7,514 nucleotides of DNA from JACVRW01 sp035947555 (lineage in GTDB: Bacteria; Actinomycetota; Thermoleophilia; Solirubrobacterales; Thermoleophilaceae): contig DASZJZ010000065.1 in assembly GCA_035947555.1 (NCBI GenBank), forward strand, positions 1 to 7,514, given 5' to 3'. Positions 1 to 6,158 of this stretch are shown in pieces. The translations under genes and the position numbers were made by a program. The notes beneath the pieces are model-generated. The model was not told the DNA's origin. It was given only the letters and a program-made list of their open reading frames with translations, and searched no databases. Every line of letters begins with the position of its first letter. Position 1 is the stretch's first letter.

Positions 1-578
1 GTGCAGATGAAGCCGTCGCCGGCCCGGCCGGCCAGCTTGGCGGCGAGCTGACCGGACGCGGCGACGTAGACCGGCACCGGCTCGTCCGGCCGGTCGTAGA
101 CCGTCGCCCGCTCGGTGCGGTAGAAGCGGCCCTCGAAGTCCACGCGCTCCTCGCGCCACAGCAGCCGGATCAGCTCGATGGCCTCGGCCAGGCGCTGGCG
201 GCGCTCCTTGCGCCCGGGAAACTCGCCGCCCGTCACGGGCGTCTCGTTCATCGCCTCGCCCGTGCCCACCCCGAGGAAGACGCGCCCCGGGGCGAGGCAG
301 CCCAGGGTGGCGAACGCCTGCGCCACGATGGAGGGGTGGTAGCGGAGCGTGGGGGTGAGGACGCTGGTGCCGAGCGTGGCCGAGGAGGTGCTTACGGCCG
401 CGGCCCCTAGCCACGGCAGCGCGGCGGGGGAGTGGCCGCCGGTGTGGACCCAGGGCTGGAAGTGGTCCGAGGTCGCGACCATCTCGAGCCCCGTGCGCTC
501 CGCCTCCACCGCGAAGTCGAGCAGCGTCTTTGGGTCGAACTGCTCGGCGGACGCCTTGTAGCCGATGCGGACGGGCAC
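1..578 (-). CDS. F420-dependent G6PDH-family oxidoreductase (Fgd-like), C-terminus beyond window
   Basis: Reading the minus strand from a GTG at 578 gives 192 residues before the window edge. The protein is a luciferase-like (LLM-fold) cytosolic enzyme that uses coenzyme F420. It closely resembles Mycobacterium Fgd1, which oxidises glucose-6-phosphate and reduces F420. Visible family motifs are GYKASAEQF (residues 6-14), SDHFQPW (37-43, with the His matching the catalytic His40 of Fgd1), GTSVLTPT (70-77), GVGTGEAMNE (103-112, with the Glu matching Glu109) and AGRAGDGFIC at the edge. The substrate-phosphate residues of Fgd1 (Lys198, Lys259, Arg283) lie beyond the window, so true G6P activity cannot be told apart from a related F420-dependent dehydrogenase. 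GTG 578 is chosen because the Fgd N-terminus aligns from there. An AGGA nine nt upstream could be a weak ribosome site but overlaps a -10-like hexamer. The gene is divergent from the dehydrogenase at 656. Confidence 0.9.
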   Translation of the reverse strand, partial: MPVRIGYKASAEQFDPKTLLDFAVEAERTGLEMVATSDHFQPWVHTGGHSPAALPWLGAAAVSTSSATLGTSVLTPTLRYHPSIVAQAFATLGCLAPGRVFLGVGTGEAMNETPVTGGEFPGRKERRQRLAEAIELIRLLWREERVDFEGRFYRTERATVYDRPDEPVPVYVAASGQLAAKLAGRAGDGFIC

Positions 579-586
579 GCGGCGGG

Positions 587-592
587 ATCCTA
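587..592 (-). promoter_or_regulatory. -10-like hexamer TAGGAT for the Fgd-like gene
   Basis: On the minus strand TAGGAT (592 down to 587) matches the actinobacterial -10 pattern TANNNT and ends 8 nt before the GTG start at 578. With usual spacing, transcription would begin about 2 nt before the start codon, so the mRNA would be nearly leaderless. No convincing -35 box is visible. The inference rests on the same arrangement at three other starts in the window. Confidence 0.4.
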
Positions 593-606
593 CGGCCTGG
601 CCGCAA

Positions 607-627
607 GCGGCCGGCTCGGCCGGCCGC
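607..627. promoter_or_regulatory. Inverted repeat in divergent promoter region, possible operator
   Basis: GCGGCCGG (607-614) and CCGGCCGC (620-627) form a perfect 8-bp inverted repeat around a 5-nt spacer. It lies between the divergent Fgd-like and dehydrogenase genes, just upstream of the -10-like hexamer at 641-646, about where a -35 region would be. That suits an operator for a dimeric repressor. Sequences this GC-rich form such repeats by chance fairly often, and no regulator gene is in the window, so this is tentative. Confidence 0.25.
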
Positions 628-640
628 GCGCGGATCGCTG

Positions 641-646
641 TACCCT
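641..646 (+). promoter_or_regulatory. -10-like hexamer TACCCT for the SDR-lyase operon
   Basis: TACCCT fits TANNNT and ends 9 nt before the TTG start at 656. The predicted transcription start is about 653, giving a leader of roughly 3 nt. This agrees with the absence of any Shine-Dalgarno sequence before the TTG. No clear -35 box is seen. Confidence 0.4.
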
Positions 647-655
647 GGCGCGGCC

Positions 656-1405
656 TTGCGCCTCGCCGACCGCACAGCCCTCGTCACCGGAGGCGCGTCG
701 GGCATCGGCGCGGCCACCTGCCGCCGGCTTGCGGCCGAGGGGGCGCGCGTGGCGGTGACCGACATGAACCGCGACGGCGCCGAGCAGGTGGCCGACGAGA
801 TCGGCGGGGCCGCTTACGAGCTCGACGTGCGCTCGGGGGATTCGATCGCGGCCGCGATCGCCGGCACCGAGACCGACCTCGGTCCCATCGACGTGCTCGT
901 CAACAACGCCGGCTACGACGAGTGGGCCTGGTTCACCGACACCGACCCCCCGCTCTGGGACCGCGTGCTCGCCGTGAACCTGCGCGGCGTGATCGCCGTG
1001 ACTCACGCCGTGCTGCCCGGCATGCAGGAGCGGACGCGCGGCCGCATCGTGAACACGGCCTCGGAGGCCGGCCGGGTCGGCTCGAGCGGCTCCGCCGTCT
1101 ACTCGGCCGCGAAGGCCGGCGTGATCGGCTTCACCAAGGCGATCGCCATCGAGAACGGCCGCTACGGCATCACCTGCAACGCGGTGGCCCCCGGCCCGAT
1201 CGACACCCCGCTTCTGATGGGCGCCCCCGAGCGGCTCGGCGACCTCGGCAAGCGGATCGTCGAGACGATGGTCGGCTCCACGAACCTGCGCCGCCTCGGC
1301 CAGCCCGACGAGGTGGCCGCCGCCATCGCCTTCCTGGCGTCCGACGACGCCTCCTACGTCACCGGCCAGGCGCTCGGCGTGAGCGGGGGCCTTGCCAGAA
1401 TCTGA
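656..1405 (+). CDS. Short-chain dehydrogenase/reductase, BadH-like
   Basis: This is a classical SDR of 249 residues, probably an NAD-dependent cytosolic hydroxyacyl-CoA or alcohol dehydrogenase. Visible motifs are the cofactor glycine motif TGGASGIG (11-18), an Asp at the end of strand 2 (residue 36, favouring NAD over NADP), NNAG (83-86), the catalytic Ser136 in NTASEAG and YSAAK (Tyr149, Lys153), followed by PGPIDTPLL and the C-terminal YVTGQALGVSGG. From memory, stretches such as HAVLPGM, RVGSSG and the ITGQVLSVSGG-like tail resemble 2-hydroxycyclohexanecarboxyl-CoA dehydrogenase (BadH), so an acyl-CoA substrate is plausible but not proven. TTG at 656 is chosen because SDR homology begins there. 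An ATG at 530 would add 42 Arg/Ala-rich residues overlapping the divergent gene. The gene is followed after 2 nt by the lyase, so the two are very likely co-transcribed. Confidence 0.88.
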   Translation: MRLADRTALVTGGASGIGAATCRRLAAEGARVAVTDMNRDGAEQVADEIGGAAYELDVRSGDSIAAAIAGTETDLGPIDVLVNNAGYDEWAWFTDTDPPLWDRVLAVNLRGVIAVTHAVLPGMQERTRGRIVNTASEAGRVGSSGSAVYSAAKAGVIGFTKAIAIENGRYGITCNAVAPGPIDTPLLMGAPERLGDLGKRIVETMVGSTNLRRLGQPDEVAAAIAFLASDDASYVTGQALGVSGGLARI

Positions 1406-1407
1406 GC

Positions 1408-2313
1408 GTGGCGGCAGAGCAGGTGCGCATCCGCGAGGTCGGTCCTCGCGACGGCTTCCAGAACGAGCCCGAGGTGATCGCCACGGCCGACAAGGTGCGT
1501 CTCGTCGAGATGCTCGCGCGCACCGGCGTACCGAGGCTCGAGGTCACGAGCTTCGTGCGCGCCGACGTCATTCCCCAGCTCGCCGACGGCCCCGAGGTGC
1601 TGCGCGCCGCCGACATCCCCGACGACGTGTCGGTGACCGTGCTGATCCCGAACGAGCGCGGGCTCGAGAACGCGCTCGAGGTTCGGGACACCTTCGACGA
1701 GGTCAACCTGTTCCTGTCCGCCTCCGAGACCCACAACCGCAAGAACGTGAACCGCTCGATCGAGGAGTCGCTCCGCGGCCTGCAGCGGGTGATCGAGCGG
1801 GCAAGGCAGGAGGGGCTCCGCTGCGAAGGCGTGATCTCGGTCGCCTTCGGTTGCCCCTACGAGGGGGAGGTGCCCCGTGATCGGGTGCTTGCGATCGCGC
1901 GCCGGTTGGTGGAGGCGGGCTGCGAGGAGATCGCGTTCGGCGACACGACCGGGATGGCGAATCCAGCTCAGGTGGAGCGCTTCTTCGATGGCCTGGACCT
2001 CGCCGCCGAGCTCACCGCGCACTTCCACAACACGCGCGGGCAAGGTCTGGCGAACGTTCTGAGTGCGTTGAGAGCCGGTGTGAGGTCGTTCGAGTCGTCC
2101 TTCGGGGAGCTCGGTGGCTGCCCGGTGCCGAAGGGGGCGACCGGCAACATCGCCAGCGAGGACCTCGTCTCGATGCTCCACGAGATGGGCTACGAGACCG
2201 GCATCGACCTGGCCAAGCTCGTCGAGTGCGCGCGCGAGGCGCAGCGGGTGCTCGGCCGGCCGCTGGGCAGTCACGTGCTCAGCGCCGGACCTGTGGACTG
2301 GCACCGGGGGTAG
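1408..2313 (+). CDS. Hydroxymethylglutaryl-CoA lyase family protein
   Basis: This 301-residue TIM-barrel enzyme belongs to the HMG-CoA lyase group of the DRE-TIM metallolyases. The family cleaves 3-hydroxy-3-methylglutaryl-CoA to acetyl-CoA and acetoacetate, the last step of leucine breakdown. Visible motifs are EVGPRDGFQNE (10-20, Arg14 and the metal ligand Asp15), EVTSFV (45-50), GCPYEGEV (148-155), GDTTGM (178-183), the metal-binding HFH (His205, His207) and LGGCPVPKGATGN (235-247) with the catalytic-loop Cys238 and Asn247. Length is typical. The residue after HFH is Asn where human HMGL has Asp, so a related substrate such as another branched 3-hydroxyacyl-CoA is possible. The GTG start lies 2 nt after the dehydrogenase stop (TGAgcGTG) with no good Shine-Dalgarno, which implies translational coupling. 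Codons around 1800-2120 look less GC-biased than the rest of the gene. Confidence 0.88.
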   Translation: MAAEQVRIREVGPRDGFQNEPEVIATADKVRLVEMLARTGVPRLEVTSFVRADVIPQLADGPEVLRAADIPDDVSVTVLIPNERGLENALEVRDTFDEVNLFLSASETHNRKNVNRSIEESLRGLQRVIERARQEGLRCEGVISVAFGCPYEGEVPRDRVLAIARRLVEAGCEEIAFGDTTGMANPAQVERFFDGLDLAAELTAHFHNTRGQGLANVLSALRAGVRSFESSFGELGGCPVPKGATGNIASEDLVSMLHEMGYETGIDLAKLVECAREAQRVLGRPLGSHVLSAGPVDWHRG

Positions 2314-2320
2314 CCGGGTA

Positions 2321-2345
2321 GGGGCCTCTCCGAGAGGAGGACCCC
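2321..2345 (+). promoter_or_regulatory. Shine-Dalgarno inside a possible stem-loop before the DASS gene
   Basis: The best ribosome binding site in the window, GAGAGGAGG (2332-2340), sits 5 nt before ATG 2346 and fixes that start. It lies in a potential hairpin: CCTCT (2325-2329) pairs with AGAGG (2333-2337) around CCG, and GGGG (2321-2324) can pair with CCCC (2342-2345) if AGGA bulges out. Folding would partly hide the site and could tune translation of the transporter relative to the upstream enzymes. The ribosome site is clear; the control role is inferred. Confidence 0.6.
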
Positions 2346-3983
2346 ATGTCGATCGAGACGAGGGAACCAGAGCGGGACCGCGAGCGCCAGCCCGAGGGCG
2401 ACGGCCTTCGTCGCAGCACCTACCGCACGCTCGACGAGCAGGAGGGGCGGCTGTCGGAGGCGGAGGAGCGCTTCGAGCGCCGCCGCCGGACAGTGGGCCT
2501 GTTCCTTGGGCCGATCGTGTTCGCCGCGATGCTCCTCATCCCATTCGATCTGGACGGGAACCAGCACCGGCTCGCAGCAATCCTGGCCTTCGTGATCGTG
2601 TGGTGGCTCACCGAGGCCATCCCGATCCCGGTGACCGCGCTGCTCGGCGTGGTGCTCTGCGCGCTGCTCGAGGCCACGCCGCCGCCGCCCGAGGGCGACA
2701 GCTCGGTGGACGTGGTGTTCGGACTATTCACCGACGACACGATCTTCCTGTTCATCGGCAGCTTCATAATCGCCCAGGCCATGGTGGTGCACGGGCTGCA
2801 CCGCCGGCTCGCCTTCCGCGTTCTCAGCATGCGCGGCGTGGGCGGCTCGACCTACCGCATCATCCTGGCCTTCGGGCTGATCGGCGCGATCACCTCGCCG
2901 GTGATGTCGAACACCGCCGGGGCGGCCATGATGCTGCCGATCGCCCTCGGCGTGATGGGTGTGGTGGGCGGCATGGTCGCCGCTCAGGCGGGCGGCGACC
3001 GCAATCCCGAGCGGCTGCGCTTCGGCGCCGCGCTGATGCTCGTGATCACCTACGGGATCACCGTCGGCGGGCTGCTGCTGCCGATCGGGAGCCCGCCCAA
3101 CCTGATCGGCCGCGAGCTGCTCGAGGCCGAGACGGGCGAGCCGATCACCTTCTTCGAGTGGTTCGTCATGGCGCTGCCGATCGTGATCGTCATGTTCGTC
3201 GCCGTGATCCTCGTGACCGTGCTGATGAACCGTCCCGAGGTGAAGGAGGTCTCGGGCGTCCAGGAATACGTGGCGAAGGAGCGCTCCAAGCTCGGCAGGC
3301 TGACCCGAGGCGAGAAGAACTGCCTGTTCGTGCTCGCCTTCGCGCTGATCGGGTGGTTCCTGCCCGGCCTGGTGGGCCTCGTCGCCGGGGACGACTCCAC
3401 CGCCTACACCGAGGTCAGCGAGGCCTCGAACGAGGGCATCGTCGCGATCCTCGCGGCCGGCGCGCTGTTCGTGCTGCCGATCGACTGGGCGCGGCGGAAG
3501 TTCACGCTGAACTGGAACGAGGCGACGCAGATCGACTGGGGCACGATCATTCTGTTCGGCGGCGGCCTGGTGCTCGGCACGCTGCTGTCGGAGACCGGGC
3601 TGGCGTCGGTGTTCGGCGAGTCGATCTCGGACTCGCTCGGCGTCTCGACCCTGTTCGGCGTGACCGTCGTGATCGTGGTGATCTCGGTGATCGTGTCCGA
3701 GACGACCAGCAACACCGCCAGCGCGGCGATCATGGTGCCCATCGCGATCTCGATCGCGGCGGCCTCCGACCTGAACCCGACCATCCCGGCGCTTGCGGCG
3801 ATCTTCGGCGCCAACTACGGATTCATGCTGCCGGTCTCGACGCCTCCGAACGCGATCGTCTACTCGTCCGGGCTGCTGCCGATCACACGGATGCTCAAGG
3901 CAGGCGCCGTGTTCGACATCATCGGCGTCGTCCTATGCGTGGTCGGGGTGACAGCGATGGCGAACGTGGTCGGCCTCGTGTAA
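2346..3983 (+). CDS. SLC13/DASS-family sodium:anion (dicarboxylate) transporter
   Basis: This 545-residue integral membrane protein belongs to the divalent anion:Na+ symporter family (DASS/SLC13), whose members import succinate, malate, citrate or sulfate. Both halves of the inverted-repeat fold are visible: SNTAGAAMMLPIA (188-200) with GSPPN (248-252) in the first, and ETTSNTASAAIMVPIA (452-467) with STPPN (498-502) in the second. The paired SNT and PPN motifs form the sodium and substrate sites in characterised members such as VcINDY. Eleven or so hydrophobic segments follow a strongly charged N-terminus of about 48 residues rich in Arg and Glu, longer than in many bacterial homologues. The gene begins 32 nt after the lyase stop and probably belongs to that operon, which suggests a carboxylate substrate feeding CoA-thioester metabolism. 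The exact substrate cannot be read from sequence. A hairpin-bearing repeat starts 5 nt after the stop. Confidence 0.92.
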   Translation: MSIETREPERDRERQPEGDGLRRSTYRTLDEQEGRLSEAEERFERRRRTVGLFLGPIVFAAMLLIPFDLDGNQHRLAAILAFVIVWWLTEAIPIPVTALLGVVLCALLEATPPPPEGDSSVDVVFGLFTDDTIFLFIGSFIIAQAMVVHGLHRRLAFRVLSMRGVGGSTYRIILAFGLIGAITSPVMSNTAGAAMMLPIALGVMGVVGGMVAAQAGGDRNPERLRFGAALMLVITYGITVGGLLLPIGSPPNLIGRELLEAETGEPITFFEWFVMALPIVIVMFVAVILVTVLMNRPEVKEVSGVQEYVAKERSKLGRLTRGEKNCLFVLAFALIGWFLPGLVGLVAGDDSTAYTEVSEASNEGIVAILAAGALFVLPIDWARRKFTLNWNEATQIDWGTIILFGGGLVLGTLLSETGLASVFGESISDSLGVSTLFGVTVVIVVISVIVSETTSNTASAAIMVPIAISIAAASDLNPTIPALAAIFGANYGFMLPVSTPPNAIVYSSGLLPITRMLKAGAVFDIIGVVLCVVGVTAMANVVGLV

Positions 3984-3985
3984 GC

Positions 3986-4036
3986 GATCCGGGGGCTCGC
4001 GCCCCCGGGCCCCCGCCGATGTCTGGCCGGTCGCTG
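3986..4036 (+). repeat. Stop-anchored hairpin repeat, copy A
   Basis: This 51-bp copy is almost identical to the reverse-strand copy at 5321-5369 (47 of 49 aligned bases plus a 2-base gap) and shares a 42-bp core (3989-4030) with the copy at 7047-7088 (39 of 42). The core starts 5 nt after the DASS stop codon. Its 5' part forms a perfect 8-bp stem: CCGGGGGC (3989-3996), loop TCGC, GCCCCCGG (4001-4008). The hairpin is terminator-like but has no T-tract. The 3' part contains the ATG (4019) used by the MFS gene. It may be a dispersed REP-like or terminator element. Confidence 0.85.
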
Positions 4037-5176
4037 GCGCGTCCCGCCCGTCTTGCCATCGCCGCCGGGGCGGCCACGGTCCTGCCCGGCTTCCTCGTCG
4101 GCGCGCTTGCGCTCCAGATCCGCGACGACCTCGACGTGAGCGTGGCCGCCGTGGCGGCCGGCGTCACCGTCTTCTTCGCGGCAGGCGCCGCCGGCGCCGG
4201 GCCGGGTGGGCGGCTGGCCGAGCGACTCGGGGCGCTGCGCTCGATCCGCGTATGCGTGGTCACCACCGCCGCCTGCCTGCTGGGCGCGGCTCTCCTCGCG
4301 CAGTCGCTGTTCGTGCTGCTCGCGCTGCTCGCCGTGGCGGGCGTGGCGAACGCGATCACCCAGCCCGCCATCAACCTCTTCATGGCGGATCAGGTGCCGC
4401 TCGACCGGCAGGGCCTCGCCTTCGGGATCAAGCAGGCCGCCATCCCCGCCGCTGTGCTGGTGAGCGGGCTGGCGCTGCCGCTGCTTGCGCTGCCGCTCGG
4501 GTGGCGCGCCACCTTCGGCATATGCGCGGCGGGCGTGCTCGCGGTGGCCCTCGCGATAGGCCGCAGCGCCCCGGGCTTTGCGCCGGTCCCGCAGCGCGAC
4601 CCTCCGCCACGCCCCAGCCGCGCCCTGCTCCTGACCGCCGTGGGCGCCGCCCTGGCGAGCGCCGGGCCGAATTCGCTCGGGGCCTACCTGGTGGCGTCCG
4701 CCGTGGACGTGGGCATCGAGGAAGGGATGGCCGGCCTGCTTGCGGCGGCCGGAAGCGGGGTAAGCCTCCTCGCCCGCGTGGCGCTCGGAGAGCGGGCCGA
4801 CCGCCGCGGGGACTACGGCTTCGCGGCCGTCGTGGCGCTGCTTGTCACGGGTTCGCTCGGCTTCGCGCTGCTCGCGACGGGCGAGGCCGGGCTGTTCGTG
4901 GTGGGCGTGTTCGTGGCGTTCGCCCTGGGATGGGGTTGGCCGGGGCTCTTCAACCTCGCCGTGGTGGACCTGAACCGGAACGCGCCGGGCGCCGCCACCG
5001 GGGTCACGCAGAGCGGCATCTACGTCGGGGCGGCGGCCGGCCCGGCCGCGTACGGCCTGATCTCGGCCGAGCTCGGCTATTCGGCCGCTTGGGCGGCCTC
5101 AGGCGCCCTCTGCCTGGCGGCCGCGCTGGCCTTCGTGTTCGCAAGCCGACTCGGCCGCCAACACGTAACCGCCTGA
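4019..5176 (+). CDS. Major facilitator superfamily (MFS) transporter
   Basis: This 385-residue membrane protein has about 12 hydrophobic segments, the first at roughly residues 11-33 (LAIAAGAATVLPGF and onward). It carries MFS motif-A-like sequences after helix 2 (GGRLAERLGALRSIR, 63-77) and in the second half (GERADRRGDYG, 257-267), with a Pro/Arg-rich central loop (about 184-201). Length and layout are normal for a 12-helix MFS carrier. The substrate is unknown; sugar, organic acid and drug carriers are all possible. ATG 4019 is the only usable start: no ATG, GTG or TTG follows in frame until after the first helix. It has no Shine-Dalgarno sequence, and its first six codons (MSGRSL) lie inside repeat copy A. 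The gene follows the DASS stop by 35 nt, but the hairpin between them may reduce read-through. It is convergent with the hydratase gene. Confidence 0.85.
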   Translation: MSGRSLARPARLAIAAGAATVLPGFLVGALALQIRDDLDVSVAAVAAGVTVFFAAGAAGAGPGGRLAERLGALRSIRVCVVTTAACLLGAALLAQSLFVLLALLAVAGVANAITQPAINLFMADQVPLDRQGLAFGIKQAAIPAAVLVSGLALPLLALPLGWRATFGICAAGVLAVALAIGRSAPGFAPVPQRDPPPRPSRALLLTAVGAALASAGPNSLGAYLVASAVDVGIEEGMAGLLAAAGSGVSLLARVALGERADRRGDYGFAAVVALLVTGSLGFALLATGEAGLFVVGVFVAFALGWGWPGLFNLAVVDLNRNAPGAATGVTQSGIYVGAAAGPAAYGLISAELGYSAAWAASGALCLAAALAFVFASRLGRQHVTA

Positions 5177-5320
5177 GGGTTTAGTTCTATGGAACCGGGT
5201 ATCACCCAATCGAAGCCGCCGAGGCCGGTTTTCGGCACATAGTGGGTTCCCCCGACCCAGCCTCGGCATTTGGCGACGAGCTCGGACCACGGCATCCGGG
5301 CTCGTTGCATTTCCGGGGTA
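5177..5320 (+). other. Convergent intergenic region with possible RNA secondary structure
   Basis: No credible gene is seen here. The stretch is about 62% GC, lower than its flanks. Possible plus-strand pairings are a 7-bp GCCGAGG (5218-5224) with CCTCGGC (5261-5267), enclosing a 5-bp TGGGT (5243-5247) with ACCCA (5255-5259), then a 13-pair stem of 5273-5285 with 5296-5308. Short 4-bp hairpins sit at 5184-5195 and 5197-5207. It could be the 3' untranslated region or terminator of the MFS transcript, or a small RNA. Confidence 0.35.
5273..5308 (+). terminator. Strong hairpin downstream of MFS gene, possible terminator
   Basis: Bases 5273-5285 (GCGACGAGCTCGG) pair with 5296-5308 (CCGGGCTCGTTGC) over 13 positions, two of them G-U, around a 10-nt loop. 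The G-U pairs would become A-C mismatches in a minus-strand transcript, so the fold favours RNA read from the MFS direction. No T-tract follows, so intrinsic termination is uncertain. Confidence 0.35.
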
Positions 5321-5369
5321 CAGCGACCGGCCAGACATCAGCGGGGGCCCGGGGGCGTGAGCCCGGATC
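5321..5369 (-). repeat. Stop-anchored hairpin repeat, copy B
   Basis: Read on the minus strand, this 49-bp copy begins inside the stop codon of the hydratase gene (TGA at 5370-5368) and matches copy A through TCGCTG, with two substitutions and a 2-base gap. The 2-base loss falls in one arm of the hairpin, so this stem is weaker than in copies A and C. It points the same way as the gene it follows, as do the other copies. Past its ATGTCTGGCCGG segment no gene follows, so here that segment is non-coding. Confidence 0.85.
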
Positions 5370-6147
5370 ATCTCCCGACGAAGTCGGGATCCCGCTTCTC
5401 GAAGAACGCGCGCGCCCCCTCCGCGAAGTCCTCGCTCGCCGCCAGGGTCTCCTGCGCCGCCACCTCCTGCTCCAGCGTCAGCGCGAGCGCCGGCTTCGCG
5501 GCCGCGTCCAGCACCCGCTTCGCCAGCCCGACCGCCTTCGGCGCGCACGCGAGCAGCTCGCCGGCGAGCGCGTCCGTGGCGTCGTCGAGCGCGCCGGCCG
5601 GTGCGATCCGGTTCGCGAACCCGATCCGGTGGGCCTCGCGCCCGTCGATGACCTTGCCCGTCATGATCAGCTCCTTGGCGTTGCCGAGCCCGACCACCGC
5701 CGGCAGCCGCGAGCACCCGCCCACGTCCGGGAGCAGCCCGATCCGCACCTCCATGATCCCGGCCACGGCGTCCTCGGCCATCGTCCGGAAGTCGCAGGCG
5801 AGGGCGAGCTCGAAAGCGCCGCCGAGCGCAGCGCCGTGGATCTGGCAGATGGTCGGCTTCGGCATCTCCTCGAGCAGGTTCCACCACGACAGGAGCGGCC
5901 GCCGATAGGCGCGCAGCCGCCCCGGGTCCTCGGACAGCTCGCGCAGGTCGTTCACGTCCATGCCCGAGGAGAACATCGCGCCCTCGCCGCGCAGCACCAC
6001 CACGCGCACGTCGTCGGCGGCCGCGGCGTCCTCGATCGCGGCGCCCAGCTCCCGGATCAGGTCGACGCTCAGCGCGTTGCGCTTGTCGGGGCGGTTCAGG
6101 ACCAGATGGCGGACGCCGCCGCGATCCTCCGTGAGCAGAAGCGCCAT
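5368..6147 (-). CDS. Enoyl-CoA hydratase/isomerase (crotonase) family protein
   Basis: This is a 259-residue crotonase-fold enzyme, the usual family length. It probably hydrates trans-2-enoyl-CoA to 3-hydroxyacyl-CoA or isomerises enoyl-CoA in the cytosol. Visible motifs are LNRPDKRNAL (17-26), the first oxyanion-hole segment FSSGMD (59-64), the second GAALGGAFELALACD (105-119) with catalytic Glu113, and MEVRIGLLPDVGG (132-144) with Glu133, the counterpart of the second catalytic Glu of rat mitochondrial hydratase. Having both acids favours hydratase activity. Asp141 is also common in isomerase-like members, so an enoyl-CoA isomerase is not excluded. The C-terminus KRDPDFVGR is typical. ATG 6147 fits the family N-terminus and has no Shine-Dalgarno. 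The gene is divergent from the 3-hydroxyacyl-CoA dehydrogenase by only 17 bp, and the two products would catalyse consecutive steps. Confidence 0.92.
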   Translation of the reverse strand: MALLLTEDRGGVRHLVLNRPDKRNALSVDLIRELGAAIEDAAAADDVRVVVLRGEGAMFSSGMDVNDLRELSEDPGRLRAYRRPLLSWWNLLEEMPKPTICQIHGAALGGAFELALACDFRTMAEDAVAGIMEVRIGLLPDVGGCSRLPAVVGLGNAKELIMTGKVIDGREAHRIGFANRIAPAGALDDATDALAGELLACAPKAVGLAKRVLDAAAKPALALTLEQEVAAQETLAASEDFAEGARAFFEKRDPDFVGR

Positions 6148-6148
6148 A

Positions 6149-6154
6149 TAGGCT
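6149..6154 (+). promoter_or_regulatory. -10-like hexamer TAGGCT for the 3-hydroxyacyl-CoA dehydrogenase
   Basis: TAGGCT fits TANNNT and ends 10 nt before ATG 6165. The expected transcription start is about 6161, leaving a leader of around 4 nt and no room for a Shine-Dalgarno. It starts 2 bp from the divergent hydratase start codon, and its upstream region lies inside the hydratase coding sequence. Confidence 0.4.
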
Positions 6155-6158
6155 GCCC

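Noticed and set aside
634..650. Similarity between the SDR upstream TCGCTGTACCCTGG and the sequence just beyond repeat copy B (TCGCTGTACCCCGG)
   Set aside because: A 14-nt match with one mismatch is expected by chance many times in a window of this size and GC content, and copy A does not share it.
530..655. Upstream ATG extending the SDR by 42 residues
   Set aside because: The extra residues are basic and without family similarity, and they overlap the divergent Fgd-like gene start. SDR homology and normal length begin at TTG 656.
2114..5176. A 1020-codon open frame covering the DASS gene out of frame and joining the MFS gene
   Set aside because: The part before 4019 is Arg/Gly/Pro/Ala-rich shadow translation caused by GC-biased codons of the lyase and DASS genes. 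Only the part from 4019 has membrane-transporter features.
5241..5260. T-arm-like hairpin (5-bp stem, 7-nt loop) suggesting a tRNA
   Set aside because: The loop is not TTCRANY-like, and no acceptor stem, anticodon arm or D arm can be placed around it on either strand.
5077..5310. 77-codon minus-strand frame across the MFS-hydratase gap
   Set aside because: It runs antisense into the MFS gene, has no ribosome site and no recognisable domain, and its upstream half is better explained by the intergenic structure.
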